DNA of 64,000 bases from contig DJXN01000002.1 in assembly GCA_002449765.1 (NCBI GenBank), forward strand, positions 186,001 to 250,000, written 5' to 3'. This DNA comes from Fibrobacter sp. UBA7003 (GTDB lineage Bacteria; Fibrobacterota; Fibrobacteria; Fibrobacterales; Fibrobacteraceae). Both the position numbers and the translations under genes were made by a program. Below, one piece after another: positions 33,019 to 41,717 of this stretch (its first letter is position 1; the number at the start of each line of letters is the position of its first letter). The notes under the pieces are model-generated. The model worked only from the letters and a program-made list of their open reading frames with translations. It searched no databases and was not told the DNA's origin.

Positions 33019-36000
33019 ATGAGCAATTTGAAGAATGATTTGTGGGTCGGCGTGGACGTAGGTTCCACCACCGTGAAGATTGCGGTCGTCGATCCCGAGA
33101 CCAACAAGCTTTTGCATTACACATACCAGCGCCACAACGCCATGCAGGCGAAAAAGGTCTACGAGGTCCTGCGGGAAGCCCACGGGCTCTTCCCGGACAA
33201 AAATTTCAGGGTAGCCTTCTGCGGTAGCGGCGGCCAGCCCTTCGCCGAAGCCACGCACGCCTTCTTTGTGCAAGAAGTGGTGGCAAACGCCCTCGCCGTG
33301 CGCGCCACCTATCCCGAATCGCGCGTTGCCATCGAACTCGGCGGCCAGGACGCAAAGGTCGTTTTCTTCGAAAAGGACAAGACAACCGGCAAGCTCATCG
33401 CAAGCGACATGCGCATGAACGGCGTGTGCGCGGGCGGTACCGGCGCATTTATCGACCAGGTGGCCGAACTCCTCCGCATCAAGACGGAAGCATTCGAAGG
33501 TTTCGCCAAGCGCGGCCAGAAGGTCTACGAGATTTCGGGCCGTTGCGGCGTGTTCGCGAAGACCGACATCCAGCCGATGCTCAACAACGGCATCGCCAAG
33601 GAAGACATCGCCCTTTCGAGCTTCCACGCCATCGCGAAGCAAACCATCGGTGGCCTTGCCCAGGGCATGGAAATCAAACCGCCCGTGATTTTCGAGGGCG
33701 GCCCGCTCACGTTCAACCCGACGCTCGTACGCGCGTTCAAGGAACGCCTCGGTATTAACGACGAGCAGGCAATCGTGCCGGAACACTCCGAAGTGCTCGT
33801 CGCCATGGGTGCAGCCCTCTCGCTCGGCTCCATGTTCGCGGGCCAGGAATGCCATTACCGCATGGAAGGCTCGCTCGACGCCCTGGTGCACTTCAACGAA
33901 GTCCGCCAGGCCGAAAACAAGGCGAAGGCCGCCGCCGACCTCTTCTTCAAGAACGAAGCCGAATACAAGATGTTCCTCGAGGAACACAAGATGGCCGACA
34001 ACCACTACCCGCAGCCGGCCTCGGGTTCGACCATCAACGCCTACCTCGGTATCGACGCAGGTTCCACCACCACGAAGTTCGTGCTCCTGGACGAGCAGGA
34101 CAACGTGATTGACGGGTTCTACGCCAGTAACGACGGTGAACCGCTCGCCGTCTTGAAGCGCGCCATGAACGAGCTCGCCGACCGCTACGAGGAATACGGC
34201 TGCAAGCTCAACATTTTGGGCGTGGGCACCACCGGCTACGGCGAACAGCTCTTCGCAAAGGCCGTCCATGCCGACTACCATACCGTGGAAACGGTCGCGC
34301 ACGCGAACGCCGCCCAGCGCCTGTGCCCCGACGTAAGCTTCATCCTCGACATCGGCGGCCAGGACATGAAAGCCATCTCCGTGCAGGACGGCGTCGTCAC
34401 CGGCATCATTTTGAACGAGGCCTGCTCCTCGGGTTGCGGTTCCTTTATCGAAACCTACGCCCGCAGCCTCGGCATCCCGATGGAAAAGATTGCGGAACTC
34501 GCGTTCAACGCAAAAAGCCCCTCGCAGCTCGGTTCCCGCTGTACCGTGTTCATGAACAGTTCCATCATCACGGAACAGCGCGACGGCAAGCAGCCCGAAG
34601 ACATCATCGCGGGTATCTGCCGCTCCATCATCAACAACGTGTTTACGAAGGTTATCCGTATCCGTAACCTCAACACCCTCGGCAAGAAGGTCGTGGTGCA
34701 GGGCGGTACGTTCAAGAACAACGCGGTCCTCCGCGCCTTCGAGCAGTACACCGGCCTCAAGCCCATCCGTCCCGAACGTCCGGGCGAAATGGGCGCTATC
34801 GGTATCGCGCTCCTCACCCGCAAGTTCATGGAAGAGAAGCGCAAGGAAAATCCGGACCTCAAGTCGAGCTTTATCGGCCTCGAGGCCATGAAGACCTTCA
34901 GCTGGCACAACCAGCCGGGCCAGCTCTGCCAGTACTGCACCAACCACTGCTCCCGCACCATCGTCACGTTCAGTGACGGCCAGAGTTTCGTGACGGGCAA
35001 CCGCTGCGAACGTGGCGAGGTCACCGCCGACCCGAACGACCCGAAGACGAAGGCCCTCATCGCCGAAATCAACAAGAAGATGCTCTCCGTGCCCGACATG
35101 ATCAAGCGCACGAACCAGCTGTTGGTCAAGGACTACGCCCCGGCAAAGCTCGTCGAGAATACGGGCAAGACCATCGGTATCCCGCGCGTGCTGGAATTCT
35201 GGGCAAGCCTCCCCTTCTGGAAGGCGTTCTTCACGAGCCTCGGTTATACCGTCGTGGTAAGCCGCCAGAGCGACTACAAGATGTTCGAAGCGGGCCTCCA
35301 CAGCGTGCCCTCCGACACCGTGTGCTTCCCGGCAAAGCTTGTACACGGTCACGTGCTCAGCCTCATTGAAAAGAAGGTCGACCGCATCTTCTTCCCGATG
35401 ATGGTTGCCATCCCGAGCGACCACACCAAGTTCACGGCAACATCCGTTTGCCCGGTGGTGCAGGCCTACCCGAACGTTTGCAAGAACACCGACGAGCCCG
35501 AAAAGAATTACGGCGTCCCCATGGACCAGCCGATTTTCCACTGGTTCAACACCAAGCTCCGCAGAAGCCAGACCGTAGACTGGTTCCACGAACACTGGAA
35601 ACTCGACAAGAAGCTCCTGGACAAGGCCGTGACCGAAGGCGAGAAGGCTCTCAACAGCTACCGCACGACCCTTTTGGAAGAAGGCCAGAAGATTCTCGAC
35701 GACGTACGCGCGAAGAACAGTTTTGCCGTGGTGATTGCGGGCCGCCCCTACCATGCGGATACGCTCATCAACCACAACATCGCGAGCCACTTTACCGCCA
35801 TGGGCATCCCGGTGCTCACCACCGAATCGCTCCCGGGCGTGTACGACCAGGATGTGCCGAGCCACACCCGTATCGAAATCAAGAACACCTTCCACTTGCG
35901 CATGATTGGAGCCACCATGATTGCGGCGAAGGACCCGAACATCGAACTCGCGCAAATCGTGAGCTTCGGATGCGGTCACGACTCAATTTTGACCGACGAA

Positions 36001-37452
36001 ATGATGCGCATGCTGCACCTTGATTCCAACAAGGAAATGCTCATGCTCAAGCTCGACGAGGGCGACGCCCGCGGCCCCGTGGGCATCCGCATCAAGAGCT
36101 TCATCGAGACGGTGAAGGCACGCCGTGCGGCAAACCTCCCCGACAAGCCCGAAAGCCACGAACCGCTATACCACACTCCGTTCGTCGCCGAAGACAAGCA
36201 GCGTCGCCGTATCCTCACGCCGAACCTCTCTCCTGCATTTACCGTGCTCGCGAGCGAGTACATGAAGCGCGAAGGCTACATCGCCGAATACCTGCCCGTG
36301 GCCGACAAGGAAGCCATCGAGCTCGGCAAAAAATTCGTGCACAACGATATCTGCTTCCCCTGCCAGGTGAACATCGGCGAAGCCCTGAAGTGGCTCGTCA
36401 ATCACCCGGATGTGCCGCAGAACGCTGTCTCCATGTGCCTTGCAAAGAACTGCGAGAACTGCCGTGCCGTGCAGTACGCGGTACTCGCCCGTAAGGCCCT
36501 CGACGAGGCCGGTTTCAAGGACGTCACCATCATCACAACCGGCGTGGACTACAAAGGCATGCACCCGGGCTTCCAGCTCGGGCTCGACTTCCGCCTCCAC
36601 ATGCTGTGGGGCCTTGTCACGATGGATGCCATCGAGACCATGTACCGAGCCCTGCGACCCTACGAAGTCAACAAGGGCGACACGCAAAAAGTCTACGACG
36701 AGTGGATGCCGAAGGTTATCGCCGTGGCAGGTCACCTCACCACCACGCAGCTGGTGCGCCCCTCCAAGCTCATCGAGGTCTTCGAGCAGTGCATCGAAGC
36801 GTTCAATGGTGTCGAGATTACCGAAGATCGCAAACGCGGAATCCGTAAGCCCCGCGTAGCGGTACTTGGCGAAATCCTCATGAACTACCACCCGAGTGCA
36901 AACGGGTTCGTGGAAGAATACCTCATGAACAACGGGATGGAAGTCTACCTCCCGGGCATGACGGACTTCTTCCGCGTCGACGAAGTCGTACGTAGCGAAA
37001 AAATCAAACGCGGATTCTCGGCGAACCCGCTCATGGACCGCGTGGAAGGCGGCGTGACGGCGAAGGTCTACACGCATGCCGTAGAAACCGCCCGCAAGTC
37101 CATGCACAAGTTCAAGCTCTACGAACACCACGCAGACTGCTACGAGCTCAAGGACTATGTCACCGACATCATCGACCCGACATACAACACCGGCGAAGGA
37201 TGGCTTATCCCGGGCGAAATCCTGTACAATGCGCAACATGGCGTGAACAGCTACATCATCTTGCAGCCGTTCGCCTGCCTTGCAAACCACATCAGTGGCC
37301 GCGGCCTCACCAAGGCCGTGAAGGAGCGTTGCCCGCACGTGCAGATTCTTTCGCTCGACTACGACCCGGACACCAGTTTCGCGAACATCGAGAACCGCCT
37401 GCAGATGCTCATCATCAACGCTCGCGAACTTGAAAAAGCAAATCAAGCCTAA
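33019..37452 (+). CDS. Giant acyl-CoA dehydratase activase-like protein (two ATPase domains plus CoA-substrate domains)
   Basis: 1477 aa. Residues ~9-280 are a BcrAD/BadFG ATPase (VGVDVGSTTVKIAVV, NGVCAGGTGAF, GRCGVFAKTD). Residues ~341-610 are a second copy (LGIDAGSTTTKFVLL, NEACSSGCGSF, GSRCTVFMNSS). Each has the two cysteines that in HgdC-type activators bridge a [4Fe-4S] cluster. CQYCTNHC from ~637 precedes a DUF2229-like domain. Later cysteines lie in NDICFPCQVN (~1110-1120) and CLAKNCENC. Stand-alone activators power radical 2-hydroxyacyl-CoA dehydratases, but none is visible here. TATCTTT lies 9 nt before the ATG. Substrate unknown. Confidence 0.88.
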   Translation: MSNLKNDLWVGVDVGSTTVKIAVVDPETNKLLHYTYQRHNAMQAKKVYEVLREAHGLFPDKNFRVAFCGSGGQPFAEATHAFFVQEVVANALAVRATYPESRVAIELGGQDAKVVFFEKDKTTGKLIASDMRMNGVCAGGTGAFIDQVAELLRIKTEAFEGFAKRGQKVYEISGRCGVFAKTDIQPMLNNGIAKEDIALSSFHAIAKQTIGGLAQGMEIKPPVIFEGGPLTFNPTLVRAFKERLGINDEQAIVPEHSEVLVAMGAALSLGSMFAGQECHYRMEGSLDALVHFNEVRQAENKAKAAADLFFKNEAEYKMFLEEHKMADNHYPQPASGSTINAYLGIDAGSTTTKFVLLDEQDNVIDGFYASNDGEPLAVLKRAMNELADRYEEYGCKLNILGVGTTGYGEQLFAKAVHADYHTVETVAHANAAQRLCPDVSFILDIGGQDMKAISVQDGVVTGIILNEACSSGCGSFIETYARSLGIPMEKIAELAFNAKSPSQLGSRCTVFMNSSIITEQRDGKQPEDIIAGICRSIINNVFTKVIRIRNLNTLGKKVVVQGGTFKNNAVLRAFEQYTGLKPIRPERPGEMGAIGIALLTRKFMEEKRKENPDLKSSFIGLEAMKTFSWHNQPGQLCQYCTNHCSRTIVTFSDGQSFVTGNRCERGEVTADPNDPKTKALIAEINKKMLSVPDMIKRTNQLLVKDYAPAKLVENTGKTIGIPRVLEFWASLPFWKAFFTSLGYTVVVSRQSDYKMFEAGLHSVPSDTVCFPAKLVHGHVLSLIEKKVDRIFFPMMVAIPSDHTKFTATSVCPVVQAYPNVCKNTDEPEKNYGVPMDQPIFHWFNTKLRRSQTVDWFHEHWKLDKKLLDKAVTEGEKALNSYRTTLLEEGQKILDDVRAKNSFAVVIAGRPYHADTLINHNIASHFTAMGIPVLTTESLPGVYDQDVPSHTRIEIKNTFHLRMIGATMIAAKDPNIELAQIVSFGCGHDSILTDEMMRMLHLDSNKEMLMLKLDEGDARGPVGIRIKSFIETVKARRAANLPDKPESHEPLYHTPFVAEDKQRRRILTPNLSPAFTVLASEYMKREGYIAEYLPVADKEAIELGKKFVHNDICFPCQVNIGEALKWLVNHPDVPQNAVSMCLAKNCENCRAVQYAVLARKALDEAGFKDVTIITTGVDYKGMHPGFQLGLDFRLHMLWGLVTMDAIETMYRALRPYEVNKGDTQKVYDEWMPKVIAVAGHLTTTQLVRPSKLIEVFEQCIEAFNGVEITEDRKRGIRKPRVAVLGEILMNYHPSANGFVEEYLMNNGMEVYLPGMTDFFRVDEVVRSEKIKRGFSANPLMDRVEGGVTAKVYTHAVETARKSMHKFKLYEHHADCYELKDYVTDIIDPTYNTGEGWLIPGEILYNAQHGVNSYIILQPFACLANHISGRGLTKAVKERCPHVQILSLDYDPDTSFANIENRLQMLIINARELEKANQA

Positions 37453-37478
37453 CCCCATTTATCATTTATATATAATAC

Positions 37479-39074
37479 ATGCTCAACGTTTCCAATGTCA
37501 GTCTTCAATACGGTAGCCGCGTCCTCTTCAAGGAAGTGAACCTCTCCTTCAAGCGCGGCAACTGCTACGGAGTCATCGGTGCCAACGGCGCCGGAAAGTC
37601 CACGTTCCTTAAAATCCTTTCGGGCGAACTCGAACCCAACACCGGCGAAGTCACCAAGGACCCGGGCGAACGCATCGCCGTCCTCAAGCAGGACCACTTC
37701 GCCTACGAACAGAATACCGTCCTCGAAACAGTCATGATGGGCTTCCCCGAACTCTACGAACTCGGCAAGAAGCGCGACGAACTCTATGCGCTCCCCGAAA
37801 TGACGGAAGAACAAGGCATGCAGGCCATGGAAATCGAGACACGCTTCGGCGAAATCGGCGGCTACGAAGCCGATTCCAACGCGGCCGTGCTTCTGAAGGG
37901 CCTCGGCATTCCTGAAGATTTGCACTACAACCTGATGGCAGACCTCGACGGTGGCCAGAAAATCCGCGTCCTCCTCGCGCAGGCTTTGTTCGGCAACCCG
38001 GACATTCTCCTGCTCGACGAACCGACAAACCACCTTGACCTGGAAACCGTCGGCTGGCTCGAAGACTATCTCGAACGTTTCGAAAACATCGTGATCGTGG
38101 TGAGCCACGACCGTCACTTCCTCAATGCGGTCTGCACGCACACCTGCGATATCGACTACGGCAAGATTAACATCTACGGCGGTAACTACGAATTCTGGTA
38201 TGCAGCTAGCCAGCTCGCCCAGAAGCAGAGAAAGGACCAGAACCGCCGCGCCGAAGAAAAGATTGAAGAATTGAAGGCGTTTATCCGCCGCTTCGCCAGT
38301 AACGCCGCCAAGGCCAAGCAGGCCACCAGCCGCAAGAAGCTTTTGGACAAGATGACCGTCGAAGAAATGCCGGCATCGAGCCGCAAGTTCCCGTGGGTCA
38401 ACTTCAAGATGGACCGCGAACCGGGCAAAATCGTACTCGAAGTCAAGAACGCGACCATCGACGGCGGTGACGGAATTATTTGCAAGGGACTTGACTTTAG
38501 TCTCAATAATGGGGACAAAGTAGCACTCGTCGGCGAATACGACACGCTCAAGACCGCCTTCTTCCAGCTCATCGCCGAAGAAACCAAGGCACCCGATGGC
38601 GTACTCAAGTGGGGCAACACCATCAGCTACAGCTACTTCCCCAAGAACAACGATGCCTACTTCGGCACGGACCTCTCCCTCGTGGATTGGCTGCGCCAGT
38701 ACAGCAAGGAACAAGACGAAACCTTCATCCGCGGATTCCTCGGCCGAATGCTCTTTACCGGCGAAGAAGCCCTCAAGAGTGCCAACGTTCTTTCCGGTGG
38801 TGAAAAGGTGCGCTGCATGCTCTCCAAGATGATGCTTGCAAACGCAAACTGCCTCTTGCTCGACGAACCGACCGCGCACCTCGACCTCGAAGCGATTACC
38901 GCCCTCAACAACGGCCTCACCGCATTCCAGGGCCCGATTATCTTCTGCTCCCAGGACCACGAATTCGTGCAAACGGTCGCAAACCGCGTGCTCGAACTCA
39001 CGCCGAACGGTGTACTCGACCGCAGCATCACCTTCGACGAATGGCTCGAAAGCAAAAAAACAAGGAAAAAATAA
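37479..39074 (+). CDS. ABC-F family ATPase (YbiT-like) with altered second Walker A
   Basis: 531 aa. Two ABC domains in one chain with no membrane part: first Walker A GANGAGKST and DEPTNHLD; second signature LSGGEKVRC and LLLDEPTAHLD. ABC-F proteins act on ribosomes or in antibiotic resistance. The first signature reads LDGGQ rather than LSGGQ. At the second Walker A position the sequence is LVGEYDTLKTAFF, lacking the Gly-x-Gly pattern (GxxGxGK). YbiT-like members vary here, so this may be normal for the subgroup. Confidence 0.88.
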   Translation: MLNVSNVSLQYGSRVLFKEVNLSFKRGNCYGVIGANGAGKSTFLKILSGELEPNTGEVTKDPGERIAVLKQDHFAYEQNTVLETVMMGFPELYELGKKRDELYALPEMTEEQGMQAMEIETRFGEIGGYEADSNAAVLLKGLGIPEDLHYNLMADLDGGQKIRVLLAQALFGNPDILLLDEPTNHLDLETVGWLEDYLERFENIVIVVSHDRHFLNAVCTHTCDIDYGKINIYGGNYEFWYAASQLAQKQRKDQNRRAEEKIEELKAFIRRFASNAAKAKQATSRKKLLDKMTVEEMPASSRKFPWVNFKMDREPGKIVLEVKNATIDGGDGIICKGLDFSLNNGDKVALVGEYDTLKTAFFQLIAEETKAPDGVLKWGNTISYSYFPKNNDAYFGTDLSLVDWLRQYSKEQDETFIRGFLGRMLFTGEEALKSANVLSGGEKVRCMLSKMMLANANCLLLDEPTAHLDLEAITALNNGLTAFQGPIIFCSQDHEFVQTVANRVLELTPNGVLDRSITFDEWLESKKTRKK

Positions 39075-39130
39075 AAGATTAACCCCTAAATGGCGCATTT
39101 TATCGTCATTTTTCGCACACAAATCAGCAA

Positions 39131-39164
39131 AAAGGCCGTTCCATAGGAAAGGCCTTTGCTTTTA
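39131..39164 (+). terminator. Probable terminator after the ABC-F gene
   Basis: AAAGGCC (39131-39137) pairs with GGCCTTT (39151-39157), then a T-rich stretch (GCTTTTAACG). It is 56 nt after the stop and before the next promoter-like TATATTTTG (39176-39184). Confidence 0.55.
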
Positions 39165-39208
39165 ACGTTTTTTTTTATATTTTGTATGCATAAACAAGGA
39201 GGAACACC

Positions 39209-40309
39209 ATGAAAAAGTTCATTCGAAGCATCTTGATTTCTGCCGCTATTTTCGCAGCCTATGCGACCGCCGCAGAAAAAGTCTACATGCCGCCAGTCGG
39301 CACAACGAACATCCACAGCGACTACGGCATTGCAGCCCAGAAGCTCATGAAGACCTACATTGAAGACGACGGCCGCTTCATTCTCATTGAAGGAACCGTC
39401 GAAGACAGTGTCGACATCAGCAAGCCGGAAACCCTCAACAACAAGGCCGTATCCAAGGGTTGCTCCAAGATCCTCATTGCCGAATTCACCCGCCTGGGCG
39501 AAAACGTAATCCTGTCCTTCAAGCTGTACAATACCGGAAGCGAAGCACCTATCTGGCAGGACCGCCTCAAGGCAGCAAACCCCGATGACTTCGACCCGAT
39601 TATCCAGCGCGTGGCCCGCACCATCGGCACAAAGCAGAAGGCGACCAACGAGCAGGACATCTATAACGTCACCCAGAACGAAACCAAGCAGCCCAAGCGC
39701 ATGAAAGCGTATTCCTACTTCGGCTTGGGCCTTGGCGGCATGGTTCCGCTCTCCCCCTCCGTCGACATGGCTCCCGGTCTCAACATATTCGGCATGTACG
39801 ACACCCAGAGCTTCCTCATCGGCCTTGATGCGAACTTCTGGGGCATGAGCGACGATTCCCGCTACAACTACCTAGACTTCGCCATTTCCGCCTACTACGC
39901 CTTCGGCCGCAAGTTTATTGCTCCTTACATCGGTGGCGGTATGAACTACTCGGCCGTCGACTACAATACCGACGTTACGGTCCATTCCAAGGTCTCACGC
40001 TACGATTCTTCCATTAAAGATTACAAGACGACCGAAGAAGACACGAAGAAGAGCTACTCGGATTCGAAATCCGGCATCGGAGCTTTCGTCGGCGGCGGCG
40101 TGATGCTCAACCGCGCAAGCAACATCGTCCTCTTCGCCGAAGCCAAGTACTTCGTCAACTTCTACAAGCTGGCAGAACCCAAGGATGAGATTACCGACGA
40201 AGAATGGAACAAATACGACAGCTGGGATAGCGACAGCGATCTGCCCAGCAAGTCCCGCAAGCTCTTCCAGGGATTCATGTTCAACCTCAAACTGGGCTAC
40301 GGGTTCTAA
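39209..40309 (+). CDS. Secreted outer-membrane-type protein of unknown function
   Basis: 366 aa; AAGGAGG 6 nt before the ATG. A signal peptide ends near ATAAEK. The N-terminal half (~25-150: KVYMPPVG, AAQKLMKTYIEDDGRFILIEGT, KGCSKILIAEFTRLGENV) looks like the periplasmic part of lipoprotein-type stress proteins (a flexible alpha/beta domain). The C-terminal half is a barrel: GLGLGGMVPLSPS, FAISAYYAFGRKFIAPYIGGG, final FNLKLGYGF. Its stop overlaps the next gene's start (TAATG), so the two are likely partners. Confidence 0.65.
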   Translation: MKKFIRSILISAAIFAAYATAAEKVYMPPVGTTNIHSDYGIAAQKLMKTYIEDDGRFILIEGTVEDSVDISKPETLNNKAVSKGCSKILIAEFTRLGENVILSFKLYNTGSEAPIWQDRLKAANPDDFDPIIQRVARTIGTKQKATNEQDIYNVTQNETKQPKRMKAYSYFGLGLGGMVPLSPSVDMAPGLNIFGMYDTQSFLIGLDANFWGMSDDSRYNYLDFAISAYYAFGRKFIAPYIGGGMNYSAVDYNTDVTVHSKVSRYDSSIKDYKTTEEDTKKSYSDSKSGIGAFVGGGVMLNRASNIVLFAEAKYFVNFYKLAEPKDEITDEEWNKYDSWDSDSDLPSKSRKLFQGFMFNLKLGYGF

Positions 40310-40845
40310 TGAAGTACGCAAGCAGGTTCTTATGTGTAGCCTGCCTGGCCTCATCGCTTAGCCTTTGCGGTTGCTTCTTCAGCCAGACAAAAATCATGGC
40401 TGCAGATGGCCGCAACTACGAAGTGTACGGCAACGGAGCACTTCTTTGCGAAAGTAGCCAGGACTGCAAGATTTCACAGCGAGGAAGTCCGCACACTCTA
40501 GACTTGGAACTCGTCAAGAACGGCAAAATCGTGGGCAGCAAGTCCATCCGCCGCGAAATGACGACCGCCAGCGTGCTCTGGGGCTTCTGCACCTACTTCA
40601 CTTCGCTGTACCTGTATCAGGCATACCCCGACGAAGTTTTCATTCCCATCAACTACAGGAACTACTCGGAAACAGAATCTCCGTCAGGGCAGAAGAGTCC
40701 ATGGGACACTTCGCCACTCTCCGAAAGTGAAAGCGTCTGGGACAAGGGTCCTTCGCCAAGCAATAGCGAGACAAACGCCGAACCGGCGACCGGGCCTGCG
40801 GCGCCCGCCGAGCCCCCCGCCCCCTTGGTACCAAACGAATACTAA
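40309..40845 (+). CDS. Lipoprotein of unknown function
   Basis: 178 aa. Lipobox LSLCGC (Cys22). A short domain (~30-110) follows with two more cysteines (CESSQDC), a possible TM-like stretch (ASVLWGFCTYFTSLYLY), then a Ser/Pro/Ala-rich tail. It shares its start with the stop of the preceding outer-membrane gene and is followed by a strong terminator. Function not recognised. Confidence 0.6.
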   Translation: MKYASRFLCVACLASSLSLCGCFFSQTKIMAADGRNYEVYGNGALLCESSQDCKISQRGSPHTLDLELVKNGKIVGSKSIRREMTTASVLWGFCTYFTSLYLYQAYPDEVFIPINYRNYSETESPSGQKSPWDTSPLSESESVWDKGPSPSNSETNAEPATGPAAPAEPPAPLVPNEY

Positions 40846-40854
40846 ACGAAACGC

Positions 40855-40880
40855 AGCCCGGACAAAACCGGGCTTTTTCG
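40855..40880 (+). terminator. Rho-independent terminator
   Basis: AGCCCGG (40855-40861) with CCGGGCT (40868-40874), then TTTTT. Ends the preceding two-gene unit. Confidence 0.85.
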
Positions 40881-40900
40881 TGTGAAAAGCGCGTTTTTAC

Positions 40901-40928
40901 TTGACAACAAGCGAAATATTTTTATATT
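40901..40928 (+). promoter_or_regulatory. Sigma-70-like promoter
   Basis: TTGACA at 40901-40906, 16-bp spacer, TATATT at 40923-40928 (overlaps TATATTTG). The start codon at 40957 is 28 nt downstream. This is one of few native promoters here with a clear -35. Confidence 0.6.
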
Positions 40929-40956
40929 TGGCACGTAACCCAAAGGATGGTAGTAA

Positions 40957-41154
40957 ATGTTGAATAAAAAGAATTTTGTTCTTATTGCAATCGGCGTTTT
41001 ACTGCTCGCAATCGGATTCCTTTGCCTCGCCACCGGCCCGGCAGATAATCCGGTAAGCCTCACGGTTGCTCCTCTCATCCTGGTCGTTGCCTACGTAGTC
41101 GTGATTCCTCTCGGAATCCTCTGGACCGGCAAAAAGCAGGACAAGCAGGATTAA
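40957..41154 (+). CDS. Small two-helix membrane protein (DUF3098-like)
   Basis: 65 aa. Two hydrophobic helices (FVLIAIGVLLLAIGFLCLA and LTVAPLILVVAYVVVIPLGI) separated by a short loop, with a Lys-rich C-terminus. The IGF...TGP spacing and the second helix resemble the DUF3098 family of Bacteroidetes. Role unknown. It sits immediately before two tRNA genes. Confidence 0.7.
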   Translation: MLNKKNFVLIAIGVLLLAIGFLCLATGPADNPVSLTVAPLILVVAYVVVIPLGILWTGKKQDKQD

Positions 41155-41160
41155 AATTTC

Positions 41161-41235
41161 GGGCGATTAGCTCAGTTGGTTCAGAGCGTCTGCCTTACAA
41201 GCAGAATGTCAGCGGTTCGAATCCGTTATCGCCCA
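41161..41235 (+). tRNA. tRNA-Val (anticodon UAC)
   Basis: A 75-nt cloverleaf: acceptor GGGCGAT/ATCGCCC, anticodon stem TCTGC/GCAGA with loop CTTACAA (anticodon TAC), TTCGAAT T-loop. Discriminator A, CCA not encoded. It is 7 nt after the small membrane protein. Confidence 0.95.
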
Positions 41236-41258
41236 CTACCGAAAATCGGAAACGATTT

Positions 41259-41334
41259 GGGGTGGTAGCTCAATTTTGGTTAGAGCACCGGCCTGTCACG
41301 CCGGAGGTTGCGAGTTCAAGCCTCGTCTATCCCG
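41259..41334 (+). tRNA. tRNA-Asp (anticodon GUC)
   Basis: A 76-nt cloverleaf: acceptor GGGGTGG/CTATCCC with G-U pairs, anticodon stem CCGGC/GCCGG with loop CTGTCAC (anticodon GTC), TTCAAGC T-loop, discriminator G. The D-loop is one or two bases larger than usual (AATTTTGGTT). Separated by 23 nt from tRNA-Val, so probably one transcript. Confidence 0.94.
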
Positions 41335-41336
41335 CG

Positions 41337-41373
41337 AAAAACGTCTCTCAATAGAGAGGCGTTTTCGTTTTTA
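41337..41373 (+). terminator. Terminator of the tRNA-Val/tRNA-Asp unit
   Basis: AACGTCTCTC pairs with GAGAGGCGTT across a 4-nt loop, then a T-rich stretch (TTCGTTTTTAT). Confidence 0.75.
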
Positions 41374-41405
41374 TACTTTTTTACCCGATTGAGGCCAAGC
41401 CTAGA

Positions 41406-41672
41406 TTACAGCACATATAGTGCGAGAAACGCAGTCAGCGCAGCAAACAGCAGGAACACCGGCAAGAGAATCAAGAAGCAGAGTGCGGCGACCTTCAGGT
41501 CGTAAAAAAACATCTTCCACCATCCACGACGCGTCCTGCAAATTTCCTCGCGACACTCGGGGCAGATGTTCCCTACCCTGTTGCGCACGCGGATAGCCAT
41601 GTTGCTCTGCAAGGGGGACATTCCCACCTTGTCATTGAATTCCTTATTGCATTTTGAACAGGTTGTCTGCAT
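41406..41672 (-). CDS. Small zinc-ribbon membrane protein
   Basis: 88 aa. The first part has two Cys pairs (CSKCNKEF and CPECREEICRT), a probable zinc ribbon. One or two hydrophobic helices make up the last third (VAALCFLILLPVFLLFAALTAFLAL). No known family recognised. Isolated gene between the tRNA unit and the DMT permease. Confidence 0.65.
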   Translation of the reverse strand: MQTTCSKCNKEFNDKVGMSPLQSNMAIRVRNRVGNICPECREEICRTRRGWWKMFFYDLKVAALCFLILLPVFLLFAALTAFLALYVL

Positions 41673-41717
41673 GTTCGGGAATATAGTAAAAAGTGGTCGC
41701 GAAATTAATTACAGACG

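Noticed and set aside
32962-35979. 1005-codon open frame on the minus strand opposite the activase gene
   Set aside because: It mirrors the codon pattern of the activase gene, has no family features and overlaps a well-supported gene completely; similar long antisense frames lie opposite guaA, smc, ABC-F and parC.
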